DNA of 64,000 bases. Source: Numida meleagris (Eukaryota > Chordata > Aves > Galliformes > Numididae). Positions 41,171-52,594 of the stretch are shown here, one piece after another (the first letter of the stretch is position 1; each line of letters begins with the position of its first letter). The stretch lies in contig NC_034414.1 in the NCBI RefSeq assembly GCF_002078875.1, positions 31,655,635-31,719,634 of the forward strand. Reading direction: 5' to 3'. Position numbers and translations under genes: made by a program. The notes beneath the pieces were generated by a model. It did no database searches. It was not told the DNA's origin and worked only from the letters and a program-made list of their open reading frames with translations.

Positions 41171-42474
41171 AGGAAGCTATGTTAAGGTACATAGAAGGCA
41201 GGGAGGTGATACAGGAGAACCAGTATGGCTTCACCAAAGGCAAATACTGCTCGACCAACCTAGTGGCCTTTTATTATCGTGTCACTGTGTCAGTGGACAA
41301 GGGAAGAGCCACTGATGCCATCTATCTGGACTTCAGTAACACCTTTGACATGGTGCCCCACCACATCCTTCTCTCCAAATTGGAAAGATATGGATTTGAT
41401 GGATGGCCCATTCAGTGGACAAAGAACTGGTTGCAGGATTGAGTCCAGAGTGTGGTGGTCAATGGCTTGACATCTGCATGGAGATCAGTGACGACTGGTG
41501 TCCCACAGTGATCAGTGCTGGGACTGATACTCTTTAATTTCTTCATCAGTGACACTGACAATGGGGTCAAGTGCACCCTCAGCTAGTTTGCTGATGTCAT
41601 CAATCTGTGGGGCGCAGCTGACATACCAGAGGAACGGGATGCCATCCAGAGGGACCTAGACAGGCTTGAGCAGCAGACCCAAGAGAACCTCACAAGGTGC
41701 AACAAATCCAAATGCAAGATCTTGCATCTGGGTCAAGGCAACCCTCACTACCAATACAAGCTGGGGGATGAAAGGATTGAGTGCAGTCCTGCCAAAAAAG
41801 ACCTGGGGGTACTGGTAGATGGGAAGCTGGACATGAGCCACCAAAGTGCCCTCAGCTCAGAAAGCCAGTTGTATCCTGGGCTGCATCAAAAGAAGCAGGG
41901 CCAGTAGGGCGAGGGAGGTGATCCCGCCCCTTTACTCTGTGCTGGTGAGGCCTCACCTGGAGCACTGCGTCCAGATGTGGAGTCCTCAGTACAGGAGAGA
42001 CATAGACCTGTTGGAGCATGTCCAGAGGAGCGCCACAAAAATGATCCAAGGGATGGAACACCTATCCTACGAAGACAGGCTGAAAGTGCTGGGGCTGTTC
42101 AGCCTGGAGAAGAGAAGGCTCTGAGGTGACCTGATAGCGGCCTTTCAATATCTAAGGGGGAGCTACAGGAAAGAAGGGGACCGACTCTTTAGCAGGGTCT
42201 GTGGTGATAGAACAAGGGGAAATGGCTTCAAGCTTAAGGAGGGTAGATTTAGGTTGGATATAAGGAAAAAGTCTTTTACAGTGAGGGTGGTGAGGCACTG
42301 GAACAGGCTGACCAGAGATGTGGTGGATGCTCCACCCCTGGATATTTCCAAGGTGAGGCTGGATCAGGCCCTGGGCCACCATGATCTAGCTGTGGATGTC
42401 CCTGTTCATTACATGGGTGTTGGACTAGGTGACACTTAAAGGTCCCTTCCAATTCCAAGGATGCTATGATTCTA
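41171..42474 (+). mobile_element. CR1 LINE, 5'-truncated copy
   Basis: Homology begins abruptly at AGGAAGCTATGTTAAGG within the reverse transcriptase. It runs through the C-terminal region into a 3' tail with GGTGACACTTAAAGGTCCC near 42428 and ATGCTATGATTCT at 42461-42473. Flanking DNA is unrelated. The ORF2 ending (DVPVHYMGVGLGDT) and tail differ from the copies at 1-1645 and 52595-53934, so it is another subfamily. Confidence 0.95.
41179..42439 (+). pseudogene. CR1 ORF2 reverse transcriptase remnant, catalytic box mutated to FADV
   Basis: The N-terminal half and the endonuclease are missing. Residues [16 protein letters not shown] open the piece. Motif A reads LDFSNTFD (aspartates kept) and is followed by [18 protein letters not shown]. 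The frame ends at 41442. Continuing by similarity, SGVPQG-like sequence lies near 41497, a stop sits just before the catalytic box, and the box itself reads FADV instead of FADD at about 41588-41599, so the second Asp is lost. C-terminal pieces [17 protein letters not shown] and [18 protein letters not shown] follow, with a stop at 42122, and the last piece ends at 42437-42439. The protein is dead by several independent lesions. Confidence 0.92.
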
Positions 42475-42797
42475 ATAAATTAAACCTAGACAGATAAAGA
42501 AAATCCTGCTGCTACAGAAGGTATTCACATTTTTATATGATACTATTGTGAAAAGAACTAATGTAAATCATAAAGGGTTACACTCACTGTGTTGGTGTGA
42601 CATTACTGACTTCATGGAACAGTGCTAAATGACTAGAGAACTATTCAACTACAAGAAGTTTCTTTTTTGATAGAATATCTGATCTCTGTTACGTACCACA
42701 CATAAGGATGTAAAATAATGATTTGTCTTCAAAAAATATGAGACCTACAGTACTGTGTAAATGTTAAGAACTAACCTGAACACCACTGTTTACCATG

Positions 42798-42926
42798 AAA
42801 ATGAATATCTTGCATTTGTGTCCACTGCATTTAAAGACTAAGAGATTCTGTCTATGTCTAAAAAAAATGAATATCTTGCATTTGTGTCCACTGCATTTAA
42901 AGACTAAGAGATTCTGTCTGTGTCTA
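42798..42926. repeat. Near-perfect 66-bp tandem duplication
   Basis: ATGAATATCTTGCATTTG at 42801 recurs at 42867. The two units match throughout except for one visible substitution (TCTATG against TCTGTG) and a longer A run at the join. The low divergence points to a recent duplication. Because 66 is divisible by three, the minus-strand frame at 42764-42997 contains a repeated peptide, which is a by-product and not evidence of coding. Confidence 0.93.
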
Positions 42927-43071
42927 CAATATGAACACATTTTATCAGGCATGATTATGTCATGAGGGACATTGAAATGTATAAAAATTCCACCCATGGT
43001 TTGAGAACATACATCAATGAAAAAAATATGCTACTGATGTGTAATGACATTTTTAAGAGATATTCAAGAAA

Positions 43072-43099
43072 TATCATATCAATGGTAATTGATATGATA
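43072..43099. repeat. Perfect 12-bp inverted repeat with 4-nt loop
   Basis: TATCATATCAAT at 43072-43083 pairs exactly with ATTGATATGATA at 43088-43099 around the loop GGTA. The stem is AT-rich. A role is not evident; chance or cruciform-forming DNA is the simplest reading. Confidence 0.7.
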
Positions 43100-43364
43100 A
43101 TAATCATCTGTATTCAATCTTGTCTACTTCAAAATTTACCATAAGAACTTCAAATAGAAAGACATCCCATGAATAACTTTTTAGGTCATTCTTCTATGAA
43201 AAGAGAATTGGTCTTCATGTATAAGACCTTGTATACTATTCCTCTCTCGGGCACATGAGAAATAGCTACTATCAACAGTTAGGTATATAAATAAAAGAAG
43301 GTACCAAAAATGGTCTTTTTATACCTTTCCAATTATAATTTGCTTTGTAGTATGTGGCATTTAA

Positions 43365-43625
43365 CATTTTCAAGGCACCACGCAGACATTAACTAATGAA
43401 TCCTGACAACAACCCTGAGAGGTAAGTGTCTATAATCATCACCATGTATAGGTGGCAAAGCTGACACAGAAGGCCAACTTCGTCCATGAGCTACAGTAAG
43501 GATACATTTAGCCACATTAGTTAAGTGTCATAAAGAATTTCAAGTCCTTTCTGTATGTTCACAGCAGAGCTAGAACTGGAAATGGGGGTTTCCTGTCCTC
43601 AGACTCATTATACTAACATGCTGTC
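43365..43625 (+). repeat. Very old amniote interspersed repeat (L3/CR1-like LINE or SINE tail)
   Basis: The block resembles a tail found across reptiles, birds and mammals. It has ACATTAACTAATGAATCCTG near 43386, ACAACAACCCTGAGAGGTAAG near 43406, a TATAGGTGGCAAAGCTGACACAG-like stretch near 43447, and CAGAGCTAGAACTGGAAATG then TTTCCTGTCCTCAGACTC near 43565-43606. In the usual form these encode the 'gaggtaggta ... aactgaggcacag ... cagagctgggaatagaac' order. The middle is interrupted by unrelated bases. The family is not assigned and the match is from memory. Confidence 0.5.
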
Positions 43626-46480
43626 TGAAGATTTTAAGAAACTCTTGGGCTGCACTTTCAACTGCAATAAGCAGCTGCAATTTTTCTGAATCCAATAACG
43701 GTTGCAACTGCTTACACCAACACTGAACATATTCCAAAGACTTTCTGAGCAGTTTCACACAAAAATTCTTAATGCCTGATTAAAAAGAAATAAAATGTCT
43801 TACTTATTTTGGCAGCACATGTTTACATTTTTCTGAACTACACAAATACGCTGTGCTTTTCGGATAGCTGATATTAATATAATAGATATTAATATTGAAC
43901 TGCAGACAACCCCATGTTGGTAATGAGCCCATTTTGTGTCTTGGCTCATGGAAAAGAATGTGGAAATACCTTGTTCTGTGGTATTTTTTCTCTGACAGTA
44001 CTGATACAGTGCCGCAGGCACTCTGAAAATAATAGCATAAGGTTAACTGACAATTGCATGTGTATTTACACTGATATCCTGATATTATCATATTGTTGAA
44101 GAAAGAAGAAATCTGGGGCTGGAATATGCAACTAAATACATTTCTAGCTGGTGAAATCAAGTGAAAAATTGTTCAAACTGTTCTATAGCTCACATTCTGT
44201 ATACGTGCAATTTCAGAAACCTCTGAGAATCCTAAAGGAGGGGCAAAGATGCAGGAAAATCTTCAAAAAGCAGTGAAGCATCAGTCCAGAAGTACTTGCA
44301 GATCCATTGCTCCCATGAAATTTAATAGTTTTCAGCTTTCCACAAATGCACTATCAGGCCATACAGAAAAAGCAAATGAAGCAATGAAAGACTGATGTAA
44401 AATAGAATGATTTTGATCCCTGGAATTATCCACAAAATTTTCTTTACAACAGGAAGATAGTTTTTTCAGAAACTATACAAGAGTCTGCAGGACCTAAATG
44501 CCAAGGTCTGAAGGAATTCTGCTCGTAGTACAAGAAAAATTTGTGTCATTCTGTAATACAAATGTATTTTTTATGTGTGTCATGGCCCACAGAATGCTCT
44601 AAAGAGATAACCAAACAGAAAATATCTTGCTGGCTTCATGAAGGCTCCTATCTATGAATCCTTTACTAAGCAGAGAGAGAACTGTTGCACTCAATGCAAA
44701 GTCCAAATAAACAGCCTATCTGTGCCGTTCACTTGTGCCAGACCTTTAGCTTAGAAGGACAAATAAGTTTCACTTGCATAATTTTAATTCAGTAAGAAGA
44801 TGTATTCATTTGTGCTCTTTCACATAACCAAAACTAAATATCTCAAAGCATATATTCTGTAATTAAAGATGATTACATGAAAGTTGAGGAGGCATCATAG
44901 TTTTAGCGTTGATCACTGAAGAATTTAAGGGGTGATTCTGGGAAAATACACTGTACCTAACCTTTCACCAGTCTGTCTCACTGCCTGACTTTAAATATAT
45001 TTTTAACTCAATCAATATTTTCTTAGCTGACAAAAACAATTTTCTAAAAGCTGTGGTAGAATGTAGAATTTGTTATACAGCAGTAATTCGACTTGTCATG
45101 TTGTCCAATACAAATATTACCAGAAGGCAATCCACCAGTTTCAGTCACTGTCACCAGAGTTTAAACAATACAGCATTTGAGAAACAGAGTTTGCTATAAA
45201 ACCTGCATCAGCTTGTGGTGGCAACTTTCTATATCATATCACCTTTGGTGGTGGACTCCATCAATACCTTTTGAACAGTTTCTTACTGACAGTAAAAGAA
45301 ATTGTGTGATGCAGAGGACTGAAAACTCTTTTAGACCGCTGAGTTGGCATGTTGAACATAATGCAGTACTGCTACCAGAACATGTATCAGAGCAAATCCG
45401 TTAACAGTTATGAGAGCCCTTAACAAGTACACGTGTTCCCAGTGAGACATTCTCAAGAGAGGGAAAATAATAGGGAGCACAAGAAGCTTGTACTCTCCTT
45501 GTCTCCCTCCCTCCTGATTTGTGAATCCATCCCCATCATCCCCAGCAGCTGGGAACGAAGGGCAAGGATTGAAGAAAATATACAGTAGGACTACAGCAGC
45601 AGAGCTGCATGCCTGAAGGGAGCAGGCAGGGGTGGTTCAGCCCCTCTGCACTACTTACGAGCCAGTGCCATCCTCCCCATAAGCAACTTGTCCTCAGCTA
45701 ATACACTGATGTGCTCTAGTGCTCAGCACTTTCAACTCTACTTTGTGGAGCTTTGCCTGAAGGTTAATAGAGCTAACAAGATAGATTTTAACACAAAAGA
45801 TTGTGTGATGTTAACACTGAAAACAAAGACCAACATAAAAGAAAATGGAGTTTAAATGAAACTGGCTTGAAAAGCAGATTTGTTACTTCAGTCCCCATAG
45901 CACCAATTTCTCTGTTCATCTGCTTTGCATGACAACAGCCTCCCAGCCCAAAAAGCATGATGTTTTAATATTTACACGCTCATTTCAATGTCGTAGTATC
46001 TACCACTGACAAAAGAAGTTATACAATATTGTCATGATCCTAGAAATAATATCATAATAACTAAAACCTAGGGCACAAATTTTTACTAATTTATTCTATA
46101 TTTAGCATTGTACTGCCTCACAGTTTTCCTAATAGGCTGCTATTAAGTTACATGCCATATGCCAAACTCAAACATGCCAAAGGCCCAAGAGTACTGAAAA
46201 AAACTATCCCAACAGCAAGGTCATTTGATTCATAAATCATCATAATTTATGTCAAATTTTCACAATTCCAAATCTAAGGTTATAACAGGGAGACAGAAGA
46301 CTTAAAATGGAGAATTCATCTTCGTCTCTCTAACGATATAGTTTATCTTGCTCAAATCTGTAGTTCATAATTGCTAAACAAAAATTAGGTTTCAGACACT
46401 GTTCAAGAAACTCATTTATATATTAAATCTCATTAAAATTAATTCCTTTAGAGTGTGGTCAGTGACTTTTCCTGTGTTCT
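43626..46480. other. 2.9 kb without recognised gene
   Basis: AT-rich sequence with a somewhat more GC-rich part at about 45480-45720. No supported gene or transposon is seen. Confidence 0.6.
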
Positions 46481-46611
46481 TGTCATGGTTTTATGATTTT
46501 TGTTACTGGTATTCCACATCATAACATCATGTAGGGCATTGGGAGTTAAAGAGTTAATGCTCCAGTTTTGTGGATTGTCAATTTTTCTGAGTACCTGGTT
46601 CTCAGAAGAGA
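46481..46611 (+). mobile_element. Endogenous-retrovirus LTR, 5' terminal fragment
   Basis: It begins TGTCATGGTTTTATG, a normal TG start for an LTR, and matches the reverse complement of 48619-48749 at roughly nine bases in ten over about 130 bp. Similarity stops after TTCTCAGAAGAG. Only the start of the LTR is kept here; no internal viral region or partner LTR in the same orientation is visible. Confidence 0.8.
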
Positions 46612-46697
46612 GCATTTAGGACCTCATTCTCATTAAACTTTCAGAAAGCTCAACTGTATTTGCAGAGATTTGAAAATAAGGAAACTGCAATGCATCT

Positions 46698-46842
46698 GTA
46701 CGTTACCCAGAGAGGCTGTAGAGTCTCCCTCCTTGGAGACCTTCAGGGGCTGTCACTGATAACCTGCTCTGGAGTCCCTGTTTGAGCAGGGGCTGGGCAA
46801 GATGACCTCCGGAGGTCTCTGCCAATCTCAGCCATTCTGTGC
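46698..46842 (+). mobile_element. CR1 LINE, short 3' terminal fragment
   Basis: CR1 end words are present in order: CCAGAGAGGCTGTAGAGTC near 46706, CCTTGGAGACCTTCA near 46731, GTTTGAGCAGGGGCTGGGCA near 46780, GATGACCTCCGGAGGTC near 46801 and CATTCTGTG at 46834. It is highly truncated and moderately diverged. It lies about 85 bp after the LTR fragment. Confidence 0.85.
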
Positions 46843-48129
46843 TTTATCAATAGTGGTCATGCTATGAGCTTGTTATCTGACATGAGAAGAGCATAAATGA
46901 TCCTGTCATTTTCAAAAGAATGTGCACTGCTGTGTTACTTTACTATTAGAAGCACATCACTAGTCTTTTGTAAACAGTATTACAACACTGAGAAAAGCAA
47001 GCCAACTTCAAACTGAAACTGTTTTTCTTTCCTACCCCAATTTTTTTTATTTTGCCATTTCATACTTTTGAGCTGACTGTGACTGTTTCTTGTTTTACAA
47101 TGGCAGCCACACATTTTTCTTTTTTGCTTCCTTCTCAACCACATGAAGAAATAATGGGCAACATTGACAACATTTTAATCTCTATCATACTGTCAATTAG
47201 TATGGCTAATGAAACCACAATGGATATATATGACATGCAAAATTAGATTAGCAATGTTCCTAAGACCTATCGTACATTCAGAAGTTGTATTTTTTTTTTT
47301 TTTTTTTCAGAAAAAGGAATACAGACAGTTATATGCAACCAAAGGTACAACATCAAGGATTTTCATGATGGAAGCTTGTATATAGATAAATACCTTAGCA
47401 CCAGCTGTATCTCCAAAGCACTGTACAGTATCCTTGTTCATCAGTCTTTCTCCTCAGCTACAGTTTCTCCTCATTAAATTCAGCAACTTGGAAGCTCCAC
47501 TTCATGTTCAACTTGCAATAGTTAGATCACTTATATTTTCTGTATATTCCAGACTATCTCCACAAACAAATACAAAAAAAGAATAAATCTACCATTGTAG
47601 TATTGATAAAGTACAACACACCAAGAAAGACACATAAAAAATGATGCTTTTTAACAAATGAATACATGTTTTCTTAAAAATGAAGTATTTTTAAGAAAAT
47701 AAAGATTCGCTAATACTGAAGAAGTTTAAACATTGGAAATACTTCCACAGTTACCATTGGTTATGAGAACTCCTTCATTATTTTTCCACTCACAATCTCT
47801 ACCCATAATTCACTCTTGATTAAATATTTGCTCAGTTGATACTACTTTGATGTCACAATCCAGAACACAGAGCTGTTAGGACACAATATATTTAAGACAA
47901 CATAATACTGTGAATTTATAGGCAGTCCAAAATGGCTGAAGAGTTTCAAAACTAATGAGGCATAATTTATTGGAAGAGTTAATTTCTTTTACCAGAATCA
48001 CTGAATTTAAGTTTGGAAAACAAATAGACTTTCAAGCTCTTCAAACAATTCTTCATATTCAGAACAGGTTTGTTTTTTTTTTTTGTTATGTTCTTCAGCT
48101 ATGTTTATTAAATATTTCACTTTTCCCTA
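46843..48129. other. 1.3 kb between the two opposed LTRs, no gene
   Basis: Unique-looking AT-rich DNA with a long T run at about 47289-47308 and another near 48070. I see no retroviral gag, pol or env similarity between the LTRs, so they are not the two ends of one provirus; their opposite orientation also rules this out. Confidence 0.65.
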
Positions 48130-48749
48130 TGTCACGGAGTTATTTCTAGATCTATCTGTGTCCATGACAGGGGGACAGCAGGCCCACAGGCCTGAAAAAG
48201 AGAAGCAGGGGGGGTGTCGATGGTTTACTGGCCAGTTCGGCCTGATTCTGTAACTAATGGGGCAGGGGGCCTGTGGACCCATGCCCTGGGAAAGGGGAAA
48301 AAGGGGAGGGGTAGGGAGATGGGAGATGGGCCTAAAAACGGAACAGAGGCAATGATCCGAGGAGAAAAGTTAATTTACTAACTATGATATTGGAATGCAA
48401 GATAACACAATATAGTACATTATAATTGGAATTGAGGCTAATAAATCAAATAAAATGAGAGAGTGTCCAAAACTGAAGGCCTTATTGTAAAACTGAAGGC
48501 AAGATGGCTGGGGAACACATAGTCACTGCCGGGCAGAGAAAAAGAGGGAGTCTCATGACTTGCAAGGAGTTTTATCTTTTCCTCTGAACACAAAGTCCTC
48601 TGGGGTATGTAGTTCTTCTTCTCTTCCGAGAACCAGGTACCGGGATAATCGGCAGTCAACAGAACTGGAGCATTAACTCTTTAACTCCCAGTGCTTTACA
48701 TGATGTTATGATGTGGAATACTGATAACAAAAATCATAAAACCATGACA
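48130..48749 (-). mobile_element. Probable complete solo LTR of an endogenous retrovirus
   Basis: The plus strand starts TGTCACGG at 48130 and ends CCATGACA at 48749, giving TG...CA ends and a short terminal inverted repeat (TGTCAYGG). Five bases on each side, CCCTA at 48125-48129 and TCCTA at 48750-48754, look like a target duplication with one change. I orient it on the minus strand because the end at 48749 matches the conserved start of this LTR family. In that orientation an AGTAAATTAAC polyadenylation-like site lies near 48368-48380, followed by a pyrimidine-rich U5-like tract. About 620 bp long, with no internal genes: recombination between two LTRs would leave exactly this. The frame at 48438-48659 is not a gene. 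Confidence 0.8.
48287..48330 (+). other. G-rich tract with potential to form a G-quadruplex
   Basis: Inside the solo LTR the plus strand has at least seven runs of three or four G separated by one to six bases (GGG at 48288, GGGG at 48294, 48303 and 48308, GGG at 48314, 48321 and 48328). On the LTR sense (minus) strand it is a C/T tract. Formation of a quadruplex is an inference from spacing only. Confidence 0.55.
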
Positions 48750-51700
48750 TCCTACAATCCTTATTCTTCGTAACTTGATGGCTACTCTAACCACTGATTC
48801 TATATAAGGTAACCGAAAATGCTATAGTGAAAACGCAATACTTGAAAACTGCAACACTAATTTTACAGATTCTGTATGGATGTCCTTATTGTTTCAGTCT
48901 TTGGGGTGTTGGTTGTTATATATAAGTAATATGATTGAAGAAGAATTATTAATTGGAAAATACATTAGACTCAGCATACTGGGGAAGATGTTCAGAACAT
49001 AAATTGATGATAGCGATTTGTTTTTTAGTGTACCCACTTCAGAATCCTTCAAGCACTGTTGTTTACTGTCTCCCTCTTCTCTGGGTTTACTTGGGAAAAC
49101 TGTTATATATTAAGAAAGCGTATTTATTTACCTGCCCCCCTAGGTGCCAGCAATTTCCATGGCCGCTCTGACAGCATGGAATCATACCTGCTGGGATGAG
49201 GTGGAATGTTGTCATACAGCTGAAAGAGATCTGGCAACTAGTAACAGCTAGGTAGACCAAATACATATATTTTATAATTAAACTGAGAATGCTTCACCAA
49301 TTGGAACATTTTGGAAATAAACTAAGATATTCTCTCAAAAATCTACAGGACAGTTATTTGTAGGCTGGCATAGATTTGAGAGACCTTACTAACAACTTGA
49401 CTCATTAGATTTGCCATGTTTTTTTCAAAGAGATAGCTGCCAGCTGCAACATTTGGTTCTCACCTTCTCACCTTTCACATAAACTATAAGCAATGTTTTA
49501 ATCAAGGCTTTCAATATAGGCCATTATTAAGCAAGAGAGACCGCAATTTTTCATCCCACAGTACAGTTTCTGAATCTGGTCCTCAGCAAAGTGCAGTAAC
49601 ACATGAATTAAAAGTTTCAGACTAAACTAGTTTCTCACTGTTTCTCACTGAGATTATAGAATTATTCATTTTTTTTCTGGGAACAGTGATACTTGATCAT
49701 ATCCTCTATGATTGTAAATTATAATAGCCAGACTGAATTCAGTGGACCTATGTCAGTTTGTATTAATAGTGCATCTGTCTCATCATGTGTAATGTACCAG
49801 TACTAGGCCACTCTACAGAGAGAAGATTTCTTTTTATCTAGGACTGTAAGAAGAGATTAGACTGAAATGAAAAGTGAGTAATTAGATTTTCACACCATAG
49901 GAAAGTTAAACTTTGAGTAAAAATAAAAAATAAAAGATTCTGTTCAACTCCAAAGCAAGCAACCGAAAGCCAAAGTCCACAGAAATAATCAGAGGTGGAC
50001 TAAGTAGCTGGTTTCCCTCTTCCGACACATCCAAGTACAGACGTGGGACAGTGCTACTCTATTTTCTGGTCCCACCGCAACAGGGAACACAAAAGTCACC
50101 ATTTGCAACACTGGATTCCCTCAGTCAGTGTCTCATTTACAGTTTGCTGCTGTTGTTTAATATTACCCGCAGATTACATAGGAAAAACCCACCCCAAAAA
50201 GCTGCTTTAATTTTTCTCTTCTGACCAGAAGTGGAAATTTAAGCTTCACCCTACCTTTTGGGAGCTGTGCCTTTTTTGTGGTCAGGCTTACAGGCTGGAA
50301 GTTTCTCACACAACCTCACCATACGCCATCTCCTTGACTTTGCCCAGAGCCCACCTGCACCCAACCTGTGGGTGGCGCCAGGGTGTGACAGCAGGCCTGG
50401 AGGAGCACAGGGTGCTGATGTGTCAGCAAGACCCAGTGGAGACTGCTCGAGCCAGCAGGGCCCTTAGCTGGGGGCAAGATGGCAACAGAACTATTCCTGC
50501 TTCTGCTCAGTCTGTATTTGCTCTTCCCACTGAAAACAAGAAGAGTTCTTAGTTAGGTCCTGCTAGGGGAGAACAGAGACTGAACACCTGCCAGCATCAG
50601 CTGATGGTGTTAGCAGACTAGGGCTCTCCCTCTTTGAAGGAGCATGATTTTACCATGGAGTTTATGATCAGAGTGGTAAGACCTTCTCTGTGAATATGTC
50701 TCAGAACAATTTTGTTTTCATATCTAAAACTGTTTTTTTTCAATACAGGCTAGATGTGCTGCAAAAATGCATTTCTTAGTAAATAAGTTATCCACAAAAT
50801 AAAGCGCTTTCAACTTTACCTGGGAGTAGATCAGCTGTTTTAAAAACCAAGACTACACTTTGCAGATACTAGGTTTGCTATTTCGAAAATACAGTGTGCT
50901 TTGTCTCGTGCCCCAGGACCGACTAGTCCATTCCAGAAATGACGGTTTCTTGCTGCTGAAGAGATCCTCCAATAGATCAGCACCATAGTAGATAAAACGA
51001 AGGAAAGGGTGTATTTACACAGCAGCTTGATGGCCTCTTCGTTAATCAATCCTTGGGATGCCTTTAAGGTCAGACTGCTCTAGGCAACTACACATTGCCT
51101 TTTTCCCTCTTTGACACAGTTTACATACTTTTTCCTTAATTAACTGAGTTATGCATGTGTATTTTCCCCATGGGGCAGGTGTGCTGGCTAGATGCCATTC
51201 ATCTAAAGGAGTGTTCATAATGCTTATGTATAAACTAACATCTGGGCAGCTTGTTTTCACTGACCACATACTTGAGGAGGGATTTTTAAACAAGGACTTC
51301 TATAGTTTCCCTTTTCATTTTTCTCTACCATGTAATGGAATAGCATGTCTTAAGTAACTGAATACCTTTTACTACATTCAGCAAGAAGCAGCTGGCATAA
51401 CTTTACAGGAAATGGAGAAAGCGGTTGGTTTCTCCAAGGACAGTCTTGGAGAATTACCTCAACATCATTTCTGTTTGCTTTAAATATTACTGTATTAAGT
51501 CGTCTGTTAAAGATGCTGGGATTCAAACAGACTATCCCTATACAAGGATCAAACACAAAATTGTTGTTGTACAGACTCACAAACTTATGGGAGAAAATGT
51601 GAATTAAAAAGATATCACTACCGATTTTAACTGCAATGTCTGCAGGCTCTCGCGAGAGAATTCTGAAATTTAAAACTTCAGGTTTATGTTAATCACACTA

Positions 51701-52594
51701 TTATTAACTTATAAAAAGGGTGCTTGTACACACGCTTTCAAATTTGTGGTCTTTCATAAAAACTGTAAAATTACATATTTTATTGACATAAATAAGGTCC
51801 TCAACTTTTCTGCCAACAACATATAATTATGCTTTACCCAAGAACTGAAGGGTTTCATGAACCCTATGACATTTTGAATCATATATTCAGTCTATAGCAA
51901 AATTACACCCTGAAGATCTGACCCCATACTCAGTCTGCACTTCTATTTCTGTTCCATTCCTCCTCAGTCTGTTCCCTCTTCAACTTTCCCGCTACTGCAC
52001 TAGACTTGGACTCCTTTCATGACTACAGACTTTTTTAAAAAGTCATCCCGTAATAATCCCCATTTTATCCCAGTAAAGGTCAGAGGGATCTATTGATTAA
52101 TTAACTCTTTCTCAGATGAGATGTTTATACTTATCATAGACATTCTTCTTGTTGACAAAGACAGTTCAGTAATAACATGATTAGGATGTATGACGAAGCT
52201 TTAAATTTTTATTGTGAGGTAGAGGAAACAAGAACATATTTGTCTTACACATGCTGGAAACTATAAAAATGTACAAAAAAGCTTGAAGCAAAACACACTG
52301 CAGTAGACAGATACCTCAGTGAGCTTGAAGGGCAGATCAGCCTCAGATATAAATACTGAATGGACTTCATGGAAGGAAGACAACGAGAAAGAAAAGGTTT
52401 AACTCTTCCACAGTGCAGTGATGTGGGCAGTTAACTCTGTGATTGGTAAATTACAACTTAATTTATATACTATGTAATAATTAAAAAGTAAACATACAAA
52501 ACATTTTTGTATATATTTGCTAAATTATTACAATTGTTTTAAATTTGGAAGAATCTGAATCTTTTTTATTTCTTCTTTTCCCCTTTTTGAATAG
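48750..52594. other. 3.8 kb without recognised gene; holds a small GC-rich patch
   Basis: Mostly AT-rich and featureless, apart from about 50330-50480, which is clearly richer in G and C (for example GGGTGGCGCCAGGG and CTGCTCGAGCCAGCAGGGCC). A CAAGATGGC word, the YY1 core, is at about 50475. No exon can be supported from the overlapping short frames. Confidence 0.55.

Noticed and set aside
42764..42997. Minus-strand frame with a repeated peptide
   Set aside because: The peptide repeat is a by-product of the 66-bp tandem duplication, whose length is a multiple of three.
47289..47308. Long T run as a possible SINE or processed-pseudogene tail
   Set aside because: No retroposed sequence or target duplication next to it; also seen at 33067-33083 and 14270-14287 without partners.
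48438..48659. Minus-strand frame of 73 codons
   Set aside because: It falls inside the solo LTR and has no viral-protein similarity.
46481..48749. A provirus bounded by the two LTRs
   Set aside because: The LTRs face opposite directions and the DNA between them shows no gag, pol or env similarity.
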